Origin: WTJD01 sp964225175
GTDB lineage: Bacteria; Pseudomonadota; Gammaproteobacteria; Xanthomonadales; SZUA-36
NCBI GenBank assembly: GCA_964225175.1
Contig: CAXQNK010000059.1
Span: forward strand, 1-17,587
Direction of reading: 5' to 3'
DNA length: 17,587 nt
Shown: positions 1 to 6,116 of the stretch, one piece after another
Numbering within the stretch: the first letter of the stretch is position 1
Layout of the letters: every line of letters starts with the position of its first letter
The notes under the pieces: model-generated
Database searches by the model: none
What the model was told of the DNA's origin: nothing
The model's input: the letters and a program-made list of their open reading frames with translations, nothing else
Translations under genes and position numbers: made by a program

Positions 1-853
1 AGTCAATATTGCCGCGTGCAAACTCGATCTGACGGGGATGACAGGGTGATGGAATGTTGTCCAGAAACCAATCGTACAGGGGTCGGTGATCCTCGAACTC
101 CAGGGTGCATAACGAATGGGTAATGCCCTCAAGGGCATCCGAAATACCGTGCGCCCAGTCGTACATGGGATAGATATGCCACCGGTCTCCTGTTCGATGA
201 TGCGGCACGTTCCTGATGCGATAAATGACCGGGTCACGCATGTTCATATTGGGATGCGCCATGTCTATTTTCGCGCGCAAGACGTGCGTGCCGTCCTCGT
301 GCTCTCCACGCTTCATCGCCTCGAAAAGCGCCAGGTTCTCATCAACCGGACGTTCTCGGTAGGGACTGTCGGAACCCGGCTCAGTCAGTGTCCCGCGACC
401 TGCCCGAATCTCATCAGCGGTCTGACTGTCAACGTAAGCAAGTCCCTCTCTGACCAGGTGTACGGCAAAGTCGTATAGGGGCTGAAAATAATCTGAAGCA
501 TTGCGAAGTTCATGCCATTGAAAACCAAGCCACCGGACATCCTCCATGATGGCCCGAACATGGTCTTCGCTTTCCTTGAGGGGATTGGTGTCGTCGAAAC
601 GAAGATTGGTGCTGCCGCCGAACTCGGCGGAAAGGCCGAAATTCAGACAAATCGACTTCGCATGGCCAATGTGGAGATGACCATTGGGTTCCGGCGGGAA
701 ACGCGTGACCACGCTGGCATGTTTGCCCGAGTCCAGGTCACCGATGACAATATTCCGAATGAAGTTGGTGACTGCTGTGCTTGTGTCGTCGTTCACTGCT
801 GCCCAGACCTCCTTCCCGGCTCCATCGAACTTGGCTGGTTGCGCGATGCTCAT
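1..853 (-). CDS. glnS: Glutaminyl-tRNA synthetase, N-terminal part (cut by window edge)
   Basis: Cytoplasmic class I aminoacyl-tRNA synthetase that charges tRNA-Gln with glutamine. My translation of the minus strand from the ATG at 853 gives about 284 residues, roughly half of a normal GlnRS of about 555. Residues 51-66 read RFPPEPNGHLHIGHAK, with the HIGH nucleotide-binding motif at 61-64. Further on come LRFDDTNP, RGTLTEPG, SPYRERPVDENLALF, LRAKIDMA, YPMYDWAHGISDALEGITHSLCTLEF and HPRQIEFAR, all GlnRS-specific rather than GluRS-specific. The KMSKS-like loop and anticodon-binding domain lie beyond the left edge. Compared with E. coli GlnRS the protein has about 20 extra residues before TNFIR, and no later in-frame Met would give a shorter start. 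The ribosome binding site is weak. A strong terminator at 914-943 separates it from mnmG upstream, so it should have its own promoter in the 60 bp between. I could not identify that promoter. Confidence 0.95.
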   Translation of the reverse strand, partial: MSIAQPAKFDGAGKEVWAAVNDDTSTAVTNFIRNIVIGDLDSGKHASVVTRFPPEPNGHLHIGHAKSICLNFGLSAEFGGSTNLRFDDTNPLKESEDHVRAIMEDVRWLGFQWHELRNASDYFQPLYDFAVHLVREGLAYVDSQTADEIRAGRGTLTEPGSDSPYRERPVDENLALFEAMKRGEHEDGTHVLRAKIDMAHPNMNMRDPVIYRIRNVPHHRTGDRWHIYPMYDWAHGISDALEGITHSLCTLEFEDHRPLYDWFLDNIPSPCHPRQIEFARGNID

Positions 854-913
854 TCTAGCCGATTGACCGCACCATCTACATGCTGGCGTGAATGACCTTC
901 GGCTCAGTGGGAA

Positions 914-943
914 TAAAAAAACCCCGGCTTCGGAGCCGGGGTT
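914..943 (-). terminator. Rho-independent terminator downstream of mnmG
   Basis: A perfect 10-bp stem (920-929 with 934-943, GC-rich, loop of four bases TCGG on the plus strand) is followed on the minus strand by a run of seven T (plus-strand A run 915-921). It is oriented to end minus-strand transcripts coming from mnmG, about 160 bp after the mnmG stop, and lies 60 bp before glnS. Confidence 0.9.
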
Positions 944-1025
944 GAAGGTGCATCGTAATGAGGCAATAGAAGTGTGGGGACTGCCTGTAAATAACGACGA
1001 TGCACCAGGCACAGTCAACTTGCAT
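914..1025 (-). ncRNA. Candidate structured 3' RNA between mnmG and its terminator
   Basis: On the minus strand, a perfect 10-bp inverted repeat (947-956 GGTGCATCGT pairs with 997-1006 ACGATGCACC) encloses 40 bases. These contain a smaller 5-bp pair (961-965 AGGCA with 982-986 TGCCT). Only three bases separate the outer stem from the terminator hairpin, so the transcript end would fold as two adjacent hairpins. This resembles a 3'-UTR-derived or independent small RNA. A TTGACT hexamer lies on the minus strand at about 1014-1019, but I see no convincing -10 after it, so an independent promoter is not shown. No RNA family is recognised and it is not a tRNA. It may simply be a structured 3' UTR. 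Confidence 0.3.
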
Positions 1026-1100
1026 CCCTATGGTACGCAAGCCCGGTTAAATTTGTGTAAAGCCGATGTTGTAAAGATGTGATTTTTCGCAATAAATGAA

Positions 1101-2987
1101 CTAGGCGACCCGGCGTGACCGCCATTTCTTCAGGTACACGAGCAACAGCGAAACAGCGGCTGGGGTGATACCGGGAATCCGCGAGGCCTGCCCGATGGTG
1201 TCCGGACGAACGGTTTCTAGCTTCTCTCTCGCCTCCGCGGACAGCCCCTTGACCTCGTAATAATCAAAATTTGCGGGGATTTCCCGGGCTTCGTTCCGCC
1301 TGGATTTCGCCACTTCCTCCGCCTGGCGCCCCAGGTATCCAGCATACTTGGCCTGGGTTTCCACCTGCGCGGCAACACGCTGGTCCGACACACCCGGGCC
1401 CAGCCCCTCAATTTCCATCAATGCAGCGTAGTTGAGCTCCGGGCGTTTCAAGGCATCGATAGCCCTGACCTCCCGGGACAGGCGAATGCCGGTGTGCTGC
1501 TCCAATGCAGCAGCCGGTCCTTTCCCCGGCACGAGCAAAAGTGCGCCCAGACGCTCTTGCTCAGAGGTGATGGCATCACGTTGACGTTGGAATGCGTCCC
1601 AGCGCTCATCGTTCACCAAGCCCAACTGCCGCCCCTGCTCCGTCAGACGAAGATCTGCATTGTCCTCACGAAGATGCAAGCGATATTCGGCACGACTGGT
1701 AAACATGCGATAGGGCTCCCGAGTGCCCTGTGTAATGAGATCATCAATCAGCACGCCCATGTAGGCTTCATCGCGGCGAGGCGACCAGGGATCCTGATCG
1801 AGCGACTGTCGGGCGGCGTTGAGCCCAGCGATGAGGCCCTGGGCCGCAGCCTCCTCATAGCCCGTCGTGCCGTTGATCTGACCGGCGAAGAACAACCCCG
1901 CAACCGCCTTGGTCTCCAGGCTGGCACGCAAGCCCCGAGGATCAAAAAAATCGTACTCGATCGCGTATCCGGGTCGAGTGATGTGTGCTTGCTCCAGGCC
2001 CTCAATGGAATGAACCATCTCGACCTGCACCTCATAGGGGAGGCTGGTCGAAATGCCATTGGGATAAAGCTCCATGGTCTCAAGGCCCTCCGGCTCCAGA
2101 AAGATCTGGTGACGTTCCCGGTCAGAAAAACGCACCACTTTGTCTTCGATCGAGGGACAGTAACGTGGGCCTGAACCTTCGATCACGCCCGAATACATCG
2201 GCGAACGGTGCAACGCATCCCGAATAAGCTGGTGAGTCCCTTCATTGGTGTGGGTGATCCAGCAAGACACCTGCGCAGGATGATCAGAGACATCACCCAT
2301 GAAGGAAAAGACCGGCAAGGGCTGGTCACCCGGCTGGGGGACCAGTTTGTCGAAGTTCACGGTTTTTCCATCAATCCTCGGCGGCGTGCCGGTTTTCAGG
2401 CGGCCCACTTCGAATGGCAATTCACGCAATCGCTCGGCCAGGGCGATGCTGGGCGGATCTCCTGCCCTGCCACCCGCGAACTGGGTTTCACCCACGTGAA
2501 TTTTGCCACCTAGGAACGTGCCCGTCGTCAGCACGACAGTAGCAGCGTGGAATACCTGGCCCGAGCGAGTCACACACCCGGTCACCCGACCTTTTTCAAC
2601 GACCAGGTCTTCGACAGCCTGCTGGAAGATTGACAGGCCGGCCTGGTGTTCCACCGCGGACCGGATAAATGCCCGGTAGAGATTCCGATCGCATTGGGCA
2701 CGGGTCGCGCGAACTGCAGGACCCTTACGCGAGTTCAGAGTGCGCAACTGGATCCCAGCGGCGTCAGCCGCGCGGGCCATGACCCCACCCAGCGCGTCGA
2801 TTTCCCTGACCAGGTGACCTTTTCCAATTCCACCAATGGCTGGATTGCAGCTCATCTGCCCGATCGTCTCGATGCTGTGCGTCAGCAGCAGCGTCCTCGC
2901 GCCTGCGCGTGCAGCCGCAAGCGCAGCCTCGGTACCGGCATGGCCACCACCGATAACAATCACATCATGTGCAGAAGTTTTCAGCAT
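1101..2987 (-). CDS. mnmG: tRNA uridine-5-carboxymethylaminomethyl modification enzyme MnmG (GidA)
   Basis: Flavoprotein subunit of the MnmE-MnmG complex, which makes the cmnm5 modification on wobble U34 of several tRNAs using FAD, NADH, methylene-tetrahydrofolate and glycine. At 628 residues it matches the usual length (about 629 in E. coli). The N-terminus has the FAD-binding Rossmann motif GGGHAG at residues 13-18, followed by the family signatures MSCNPAIGGIGKGHLVREIDALGG and LNSRKGPAVRATRAQCDR. Later come GRLKTGTPPRIDG, SCWITHTNEGTH (with a conserved Cys), YCPSIEDK, MFTSRAEYRL and a helical C-terminus of the GidA type ending in the NFDYY.V.GLS region. The ATG at 2987 has only a weak ribosome binding site but is the only reasonable start. 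A TACAAT -10 box lies about 30 bp upstream. Unusually, rsmG does not follow it: the next element is a terminator, then glnS. Confidence 0.97.
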   Translation of the reverse strand: MLKTSAHDVIVIGGGHAGTEAALAAARAGARTLLLTHSIETIGQMSCNPAIGGIGKGHLVREIDALGGVMARAADAAGIQLRTLNSRKGPAVRATRAQCDRNLYRAFIRSAVEHQAGLSIFQQAVEDLVVEKGRVTGCVTRSGQVFHAATVVLTTGTFLGGKIHVGETQFAGGRAGDPPSIALAERLRELPFEVGRLKTGTPPRIDGKTVNFDKLVPQPGDQPLPVFSFMGDVSDHPAQVSCWITHTNEGTHQLIRDALHRSPMYSGVIEGSGPRYCPSIEDKVVRFSDRERHQIFLEPEGLETMELYPNGISTSLPYEVQVEMVHSIEGLEQAHITRPGYAIEYDFFDPRGLRASLETKAVAGLFFAGQINGTTGYEEAAAQGLIAGLNAARQSLDQDPWSPRRDEAYMGVLIDDLITQGTREPYRMFTSRAEYRLHLREDNADLRLTEQGRQLGLVNDERWDAFQRQRDAITSEQERLGALLLVPGKGPAAALEQHTGIRLSREVRAIDALKRPELNYAALMEIEGLGPGVSDQRVAAQVETQAKYAGYLGRQAEEVAKSRRNEAREIPANFDYYEVKGLSAEAREKLETVRPDTIGQASRIPGITPAAVSLLLVYLKKWRSRRVA

Positions 2988-3009
2988 GCTGGGTCAGTTT
3001 TGAACGGAG

Positions 3010-3022
3010 GCCGCGTATTGTA
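3010..3022 (-). promoter_or_regulatory. Probable mnmG promoter (-10 box with GC-rich discriminator)
   Basis: The minus strand reads TACAAT (3022-3017) directly followed by ACGCGGCC, which would start transcription about 20-25 bases before the mnmG ATG at 2987. No good -35 hexamer is visible at 16-18 bp: the region is T-rich (TTTCTTTTT) and doubles as the tail of a terminator-like hairpin. The same discriminator follows the pepN -10. Confidence 0.45.
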
Positions 3023-3039
3023 CTGAAAATTCAGGATAA

Positions 3040-3080
3040 AAAGAAATATTTCCCGCACTCAGGGCCCGGTCCCGGGAAAT
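3040..3080 (-). terminator. Probable terminator of the Tyr/His-rich lipoprotein gene
   Basis: An 8-bp perfect inverted repeat (3048-3055 ATTTCCCG with 3073-3080 CGGGAAAT) has a 17-base GC-rich loop that could itself pair further (CCCGGGACCGGG). On the minus strand it is followed by ATTTCTTTTT. It lies about 38 bp after the stop of the gene at 3118-4290 and runs into the mnmG promoter region. The A+T-rich stem base and long loop make it a weaker call than the other two terminators. Confidence 0.45.
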
Positions 3081-3117
3081 GAATTCGATCGAGAGATTTC
3101 CGCCGCTTCAGGGAAAA

Positions 3118-4290
3118 TCAGCGGTTTCGATTATTTTGGGCGCGATTGGCCGGACGCGAGGAGGGAGCTGCCGGTCTGGAAGCGGAACGTCCGCGAGAGG
3201 ACCGGCTCTGGCCGGAAGTCGGCGGACGTGCGGATCGCGTAAATCCCTGGGAATTCCGAGGCTGCGGCTGCGCGACTGCTCTCGGTTGCTGCCCACGGGA
3301 TGGATGAGCGTTTGCTGGCCCGCGCGTAACCGGACCTCGGGCAGGAGTTGCAGGGTAGCGCCCAGAGGAGCCTGTATTGTTCACGCTGGCCACGGTGCCG
3401 GACACGGGCATCGTTCGGGCACCCCCCGACTTGTCATTCCCAGGTGCATGAAAGCGACCCGCGGGGACCAGGCGCGCCTCGGATGATGCGCTGCCGACGG
3501 GCTGTCCCTCCACCGGAGTCACGGACACGGGGTCGAGTCGGCTTCGGGTCCATTTTCCATGGGGATCCAGATCAATTCCGCGAGACGAGTCGAAACCGCC
3601 AGAATTGAAATCCACGGAGCGGGTGGGCTCCTGAATACCGTCACCTCCCGGCCCGCCCCTGTTGGGCGGTGGGGCAGCACCCGACCCTGCGAAATCAAAG
3701 CGCGGAACCTCCGGCTCACCATGCCTCACGAGAGGCGCTCGCGGATCATAAGTGCCGGGCACCGGCGCGGACCCTGCACCTGGGTGTCCGCCCTCTTGCG
3801 GGTCATGAGGATTCTGGTAATGCGGATGATACTGGTGCGCATACACGGAGTGGTGATGTCCGTGCCAGGGATATCTGTGCCAGGGATATCCGTACCAGGC
3901 GTATGAAGGATAGAGCCAGTAATAACTTGGGTACCCGAAACCAACATACAACGGGTAGGGGTAGTAATAGGGCCCCGGCCAATATCCCCAGGTTGGGTAA
4001 TAGTTCCACGGATAGCTGAAACTGATTCCGAAGTGGAAATTGCTGCTGTAGGAGCCGTAATGAAGATAGAAATGGTCAATGGACCACCACGGGTAATAGC
4101 CGACGCTAACGTATTCGGTGCTCGGGGCTGCGTAGCCAGAGTCGTCGGCTGCGTAGTACACGCCATCGGCAGATTCCGCCGCGGGATAATAGTGCGTTAC
4201 GCAGGCTGTGAGCAGCAGACAAGCAGCGACAAGCAGCGCCCTGCCAAGCAGGGCAGTCAAGTCGACTGTTGCGCCAAGGTGTTTACACAT
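3118..4290 (-). CDS. Predicted lipoprotein with Tyr/Trp/His-rich domain and disordered tail
   Basis: I do not recognise a named family. From the ATG at 4290 the protein has 390 residues. It begins with a lipoprotein signal ending LLLTAC (lipid-modified Cys30), so it should be anchored facing the periplasm or cell surface. I chose this start because it places the signal peptide at the N-terminus; an upstream ATG at 4368 would add 26 unlikely residues. Residues about 61-134 are extremely rich in Tyr, Trp, Pro and Gly (GYYPWWS, GYWPGPYYYPYPLY). About 137-169 is a His cluster (HRYPWHGHHHSVYAHQYHPHY). About 170-390 is low-complexity Pro/Gly/Ser/Arg, strongly basic near the end, and very probably disordered. 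Three pentapeptide units (SYAWY, GYPWH, RYPWH) come from 15-bp tandem repeats at 3862-3906. The His cluster could bind metal ions and the aromatic part could bind surfaces or polymers; both are inference. Confidence 0.75.
   Translation of the reverse strand: MCKHLGATVDLTALLGRALLVAACLLLTACVTHYYPAAESADGVYYAADDSGYAAPSTEYVSVGYYPWWSIDHFYLHYGSYSSNFHFGISFSYPWNYYPTWGYWPGPYYYPYPLYVGFGYPSYYWLYPSYAWYGYPWHRYPWHGHHHSVYAHQYHPHYQNPHDPQEGGHPGAGSAPVPGTYDPRAPLVRHGEPEVPRFDFAGSGAAPPPNRGGPGGDGIQEPTRSVDFNSGGFDSSRGIDLDPHGKWTRSRLDPVSVTPVEGQPVGSASSEARLVPAGRFHAPGNDKSGGARTMPVSGTVASVNNTGSSGRYPATPARGPVTRGPANAHPSRGQQPRAVAQPQPRNSQGFTRSARPPTSGQSRSSRGRSASRPAAPSSRPANRAQNNRNR
3862..3906 (-). repeat. 15-bp tandem repeat, three units, inside the lipoprotein gene
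   Basis: Units are 3862-3876, 3877-3891 and 3892-3906. The first two differ at one base of 15; the third matches the second at about 10 of 15. In the protein they give RYPWH, GYPWH and SYAWY, so the aromatic/His stretch has grown at least partly by small tandem duplication. Confidence 0.8.
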
Positions 4291-4381
4291 GTCAGAAAGA
4301 CTAGCATAAACAAGGTGAACGAGCGCTGAACCGCGGGAGTATCGGACGGGCGAAACCACAGCGAACACTCGCTTTCAGGCC

Positions 4382-4822
4382 CTATTCCTGCAAGGGCACA
4401 AGCTCCGCTGCCGCCAGATCCTCACCAAGGATAGTCAGTCGCACCTGTGCTTTGCCAGCACTGAGGATTGGCTCACTCAGTCGCAACTCCAGCATGCCCG
4501 TGGAATAGATTGCGCCACCCTGACTCCAGGTTAATTCAATCGGATTGCCGCTGTATCCGAGCTCCGGAAAACCTGTAGCGCACACCGCACCCGGCCCAAT
4601 ATTCCCGCACGAGACGAAACGCCCTGTATTGGGAACCAACACGCGAGCGGCGGACACGTAAGCACCGGTTCGGTTCACCAGCACCATCCCTTCAATCTTC
4701 AGCTCAATATCTGCCTGAGCCCCTGCGCGATCCTGGGTGTTTGCACAGGACATCGAGACCAGGACAGCGAGGGTCGAGAGCAACTGGTGGGGCCATGGTC
4801 CGAAGAACACCGACTTATCCAT
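4382..4822 (-). CDS. Small exported protein, probable lipoprotein, unknown function
   Basis: The 146-residue protein belongs to no family I can name. It starts with a hydrophobic segment (about residues 14-25, LLSTLAVLVSMS) followed by Cys26. The lipobox SMSC is weak at the -3 position, so it could be a lipoprotein or an exported protein with an ordinary signal. The rest looks like a compact beta-rich domain (alternating ELKIEGMVLVNRTG and KAQVRLTILGED) with two cysteines, 72 and 81, which could form a disulfide in the periplasm. The ATG at 4822 overlaps the end of the upstream DUF4239 gene by 8 bp, so the two are probably translationally coupled and may work together. The gap to the next gene downstream (the Tyr/His-rich lipoprotein) is 91 bp. 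Confidence 0.7.
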   Translation of the reverse strand: MDKSVFFGPWPHQLLSTLAVLVSMSCANTQDRAGAQADIELKIEGMVLVNRTGAYVSAARVLVPNTGRFVSCGNIGPGAVCATGFPELGYSGNPIELTWSQGGAIYSTGMLELRLSEPILSAGKAQVRLTILGEDLAAAELVPLQE

Positions 4823-5615
4823 TCAGACTCAGTTGCTCCTGTATCTGCACAAGCAGGTCCAGCATGATCTGGCCGTCGATATGAAACAGGCTCATGAAAG
4901 GCCGATCGAGATCCAGCACCAGGGCCAGAACACCTGAAAACGCGATTGACAATGAAATGGTCGCCAAGGGGCTGCGCCGGCCGATCAGGCCGCCCTGGTA
5001 CCCCGTAATGACCATGGAAAGCCCAGCGACTACAAAGAGCATTGCCCACATGACACCTGATATGCGGTTCATAAAAGTTCCCTGCATGCGCAGCGACTGG
5101 ATGTCCATCAGCGAGAAAACGATCTCCTCGAATTCGCTTGCTTCAACGGGACTCTCCGGCTTACGTTCCGCCGCAAGTTCCAGCAAGCGGGCCTGGGCAA
5201 GATTGGAGCGAACCAGAATGTCGTCAATGGCCTCTCGCCCTTCAGCATCGACTCGCGAACTGACAGACACTCGCTCCTCCACGTAGTCATGCAGGATCTT
5301 TTGGGCTTCACGTTGTTGCGCTGAGGGCAGGAAATCGGTGGTGAGAAACGCCCTGCGGGCGATCCGCGCCTCTTCAACCATATTCTGAACCCTGACTTCA
5401 TAGTGTTCCTGGGCGATGGTAAAGGCAAACGCCAGCATGAACGCCGCCAGTGCCAGCGCCGCACCCATGATGGTTCTCACCTGGGAGGCCTGCGCCTTCA
5501 CCGCGTTTAAACCGGGCCTTGACCCCACCCGAAAACCGCATTCGAGACAGACCAGCATCAGGGTGACGCTGATCATGAACAGTGCCTCGAGGGAAACTTC
5601 ATCCAGCGTGCTCAT
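4815..5615 (-). CDS. DUF4239 (bestrophin-like) integral membrane protein
   Basis: At 266 residues it has four predicted membrane segments: about 8-26, 49-69, 187-206 and 216-235. Between the second and third is a soluble helical region of about 115 residues, rich in charged residues (VQNMVEEARIARRAFL, LPSAQQREAQKILHDYVEERV). This 2+2 layout fits DUF4239, whose members are described as bestrophin-like. The second segment plus the following EA.R.....R and LP....R pattern, and the LDLDRPF motif at 234-240 after the last segment, support this. Function in bacteria is unproven: an ion channel or transporter role is suggested only by the distant similarity. It starts 9 bp after the stop of the SLOG gene and overlaps the next gene by 8 bp, so it sits in the pepN gene string. 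Family assignment is from memory of motif patterns and should be checked by profile search. Confidence 0.75.
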   Translation of the reverse strand: MSTLDEVSLEALFMISVTLMLVCLECGFRVGSRPGLNAVKAQASQVRTIMGAALALAAFMLAFAFTIAQEHYEVRVQNMVEEARIARRAFLTTDFLPSAQQREAQKILHDYVEERVSVSSRVDAEGREAIDDILVRSNLAQARLLELAAERKPESPVEASEFEEIVFSLMDIQSLRMQGTFMNRISGVMWAMLFVVAGLSMVITGYQGGLIGRRSPLATISLSIAFSGVLALVLDLDRPFMSLFHIDGQIMLDLLVQIQEQLSLNG

Positions 5616-5624
5616 GCGGAGAAC

Positions 5625-6116
5625 TTACACGTGATCGCCGGAGCATCGCAAGCGTATGAGCGCGAGGACCAGTCGCAACGCAAATTCATAGCCCGTGGAC
5701 TCCTCGCTGGCACGAGGACCGGCCACGTTCAAGGACCGCACCCCCCTAGAAAGGCAAAATTGTGCAACTTGCTCCTGCGCGCATTCTATCGACGTGATCA
5801 GAGGCTCAATCACCAGGAGCGGCTTTCCGCAATTGAGCGCATGCTTGACCGTGAGCTCGGTGCCGGGGCTGCAGGCATTGAATCTCAGCACCAGAGTCGC
5901 GTCACTGTCCTCGATGTTTTTTAACGTGCGATCGCGATAGCCACCACCCTTCAGTTCGATCAGCGGATAGTTGTCTCGAATCGGGCCGTCCTCTGCATGA
6001 CGGCCTTGCGGGCACCAACCGCCGCAGGGTGCGCCCAACGCCATGGCGGCATCCAGGGCACCCCGATCGACACCGGTCTGACCACCAGAGATGATGGTCA
6101 ATTGCGAAACGTTCAC
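5625..6116 (-). CDS. SLOG-fold putative molybdenum carrier protein (YpsA/MoCo-carrier-like)
   Basis: The 163-residue protein has a Rossmann-like nucleotide-binding start, IISGGQTGVDRGALDAAMALG (residues 8-28), then GGWCPQGRHAEDGPI (32-46), SDATLVLRF (71-79) and CSPGTELTV (82-90). This pattern is typical of proteins annotated as putative molybdenum (cofactor) carrier. They belong to the SLOG superfamily with YpsA and LOG, in which the GG.TG and PGT.E loops bind nucleotide-like ligands. No molybdenum enzyme gene is nearby, so the carrier role is only the family label, and nucleotide or nucleotide-derivative sensing is an equal possibility. The GTG start at 6116 overlaps the pepN stop (GTGA, 4 bp), indicating translational coupling. 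Confidence 0.85.
   Translation of the reverse strand: MNVSQLTIISGGQTGVDRGALDAAMALGAPCGGWCPQGRHAEDGPIRDNYPLIELKGGGYRDRTLKNIEDSDATLVLRFNACSPGTELTVKHALNCGKPLLVIEPLITSIECAQEQVAQFCLSRGVRSLNVAGPRASEESTGYEFALRLVLALIRLRCSGDHV

Noticed and set aside
888..1082. Short open frame of 64 codons in the glnS-mnmG gap (plus strand)
   Set aside because: It runs through the minus-strand terminator and its inverted repeats, and no convincing ribosome binding site or family similarity is seen.
944..1100. Possible tRNA gene in the mnmG-glnS gap
   Set aside because: No cloverleaf, T-loop or acceptor stem could be laid out; only the two hairpins described are supported.
1494..2174. Plus-strand open frame of 226 codons
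   Set aside because: Antisense to mnmG, whose protein is conserved throughout this stretch.
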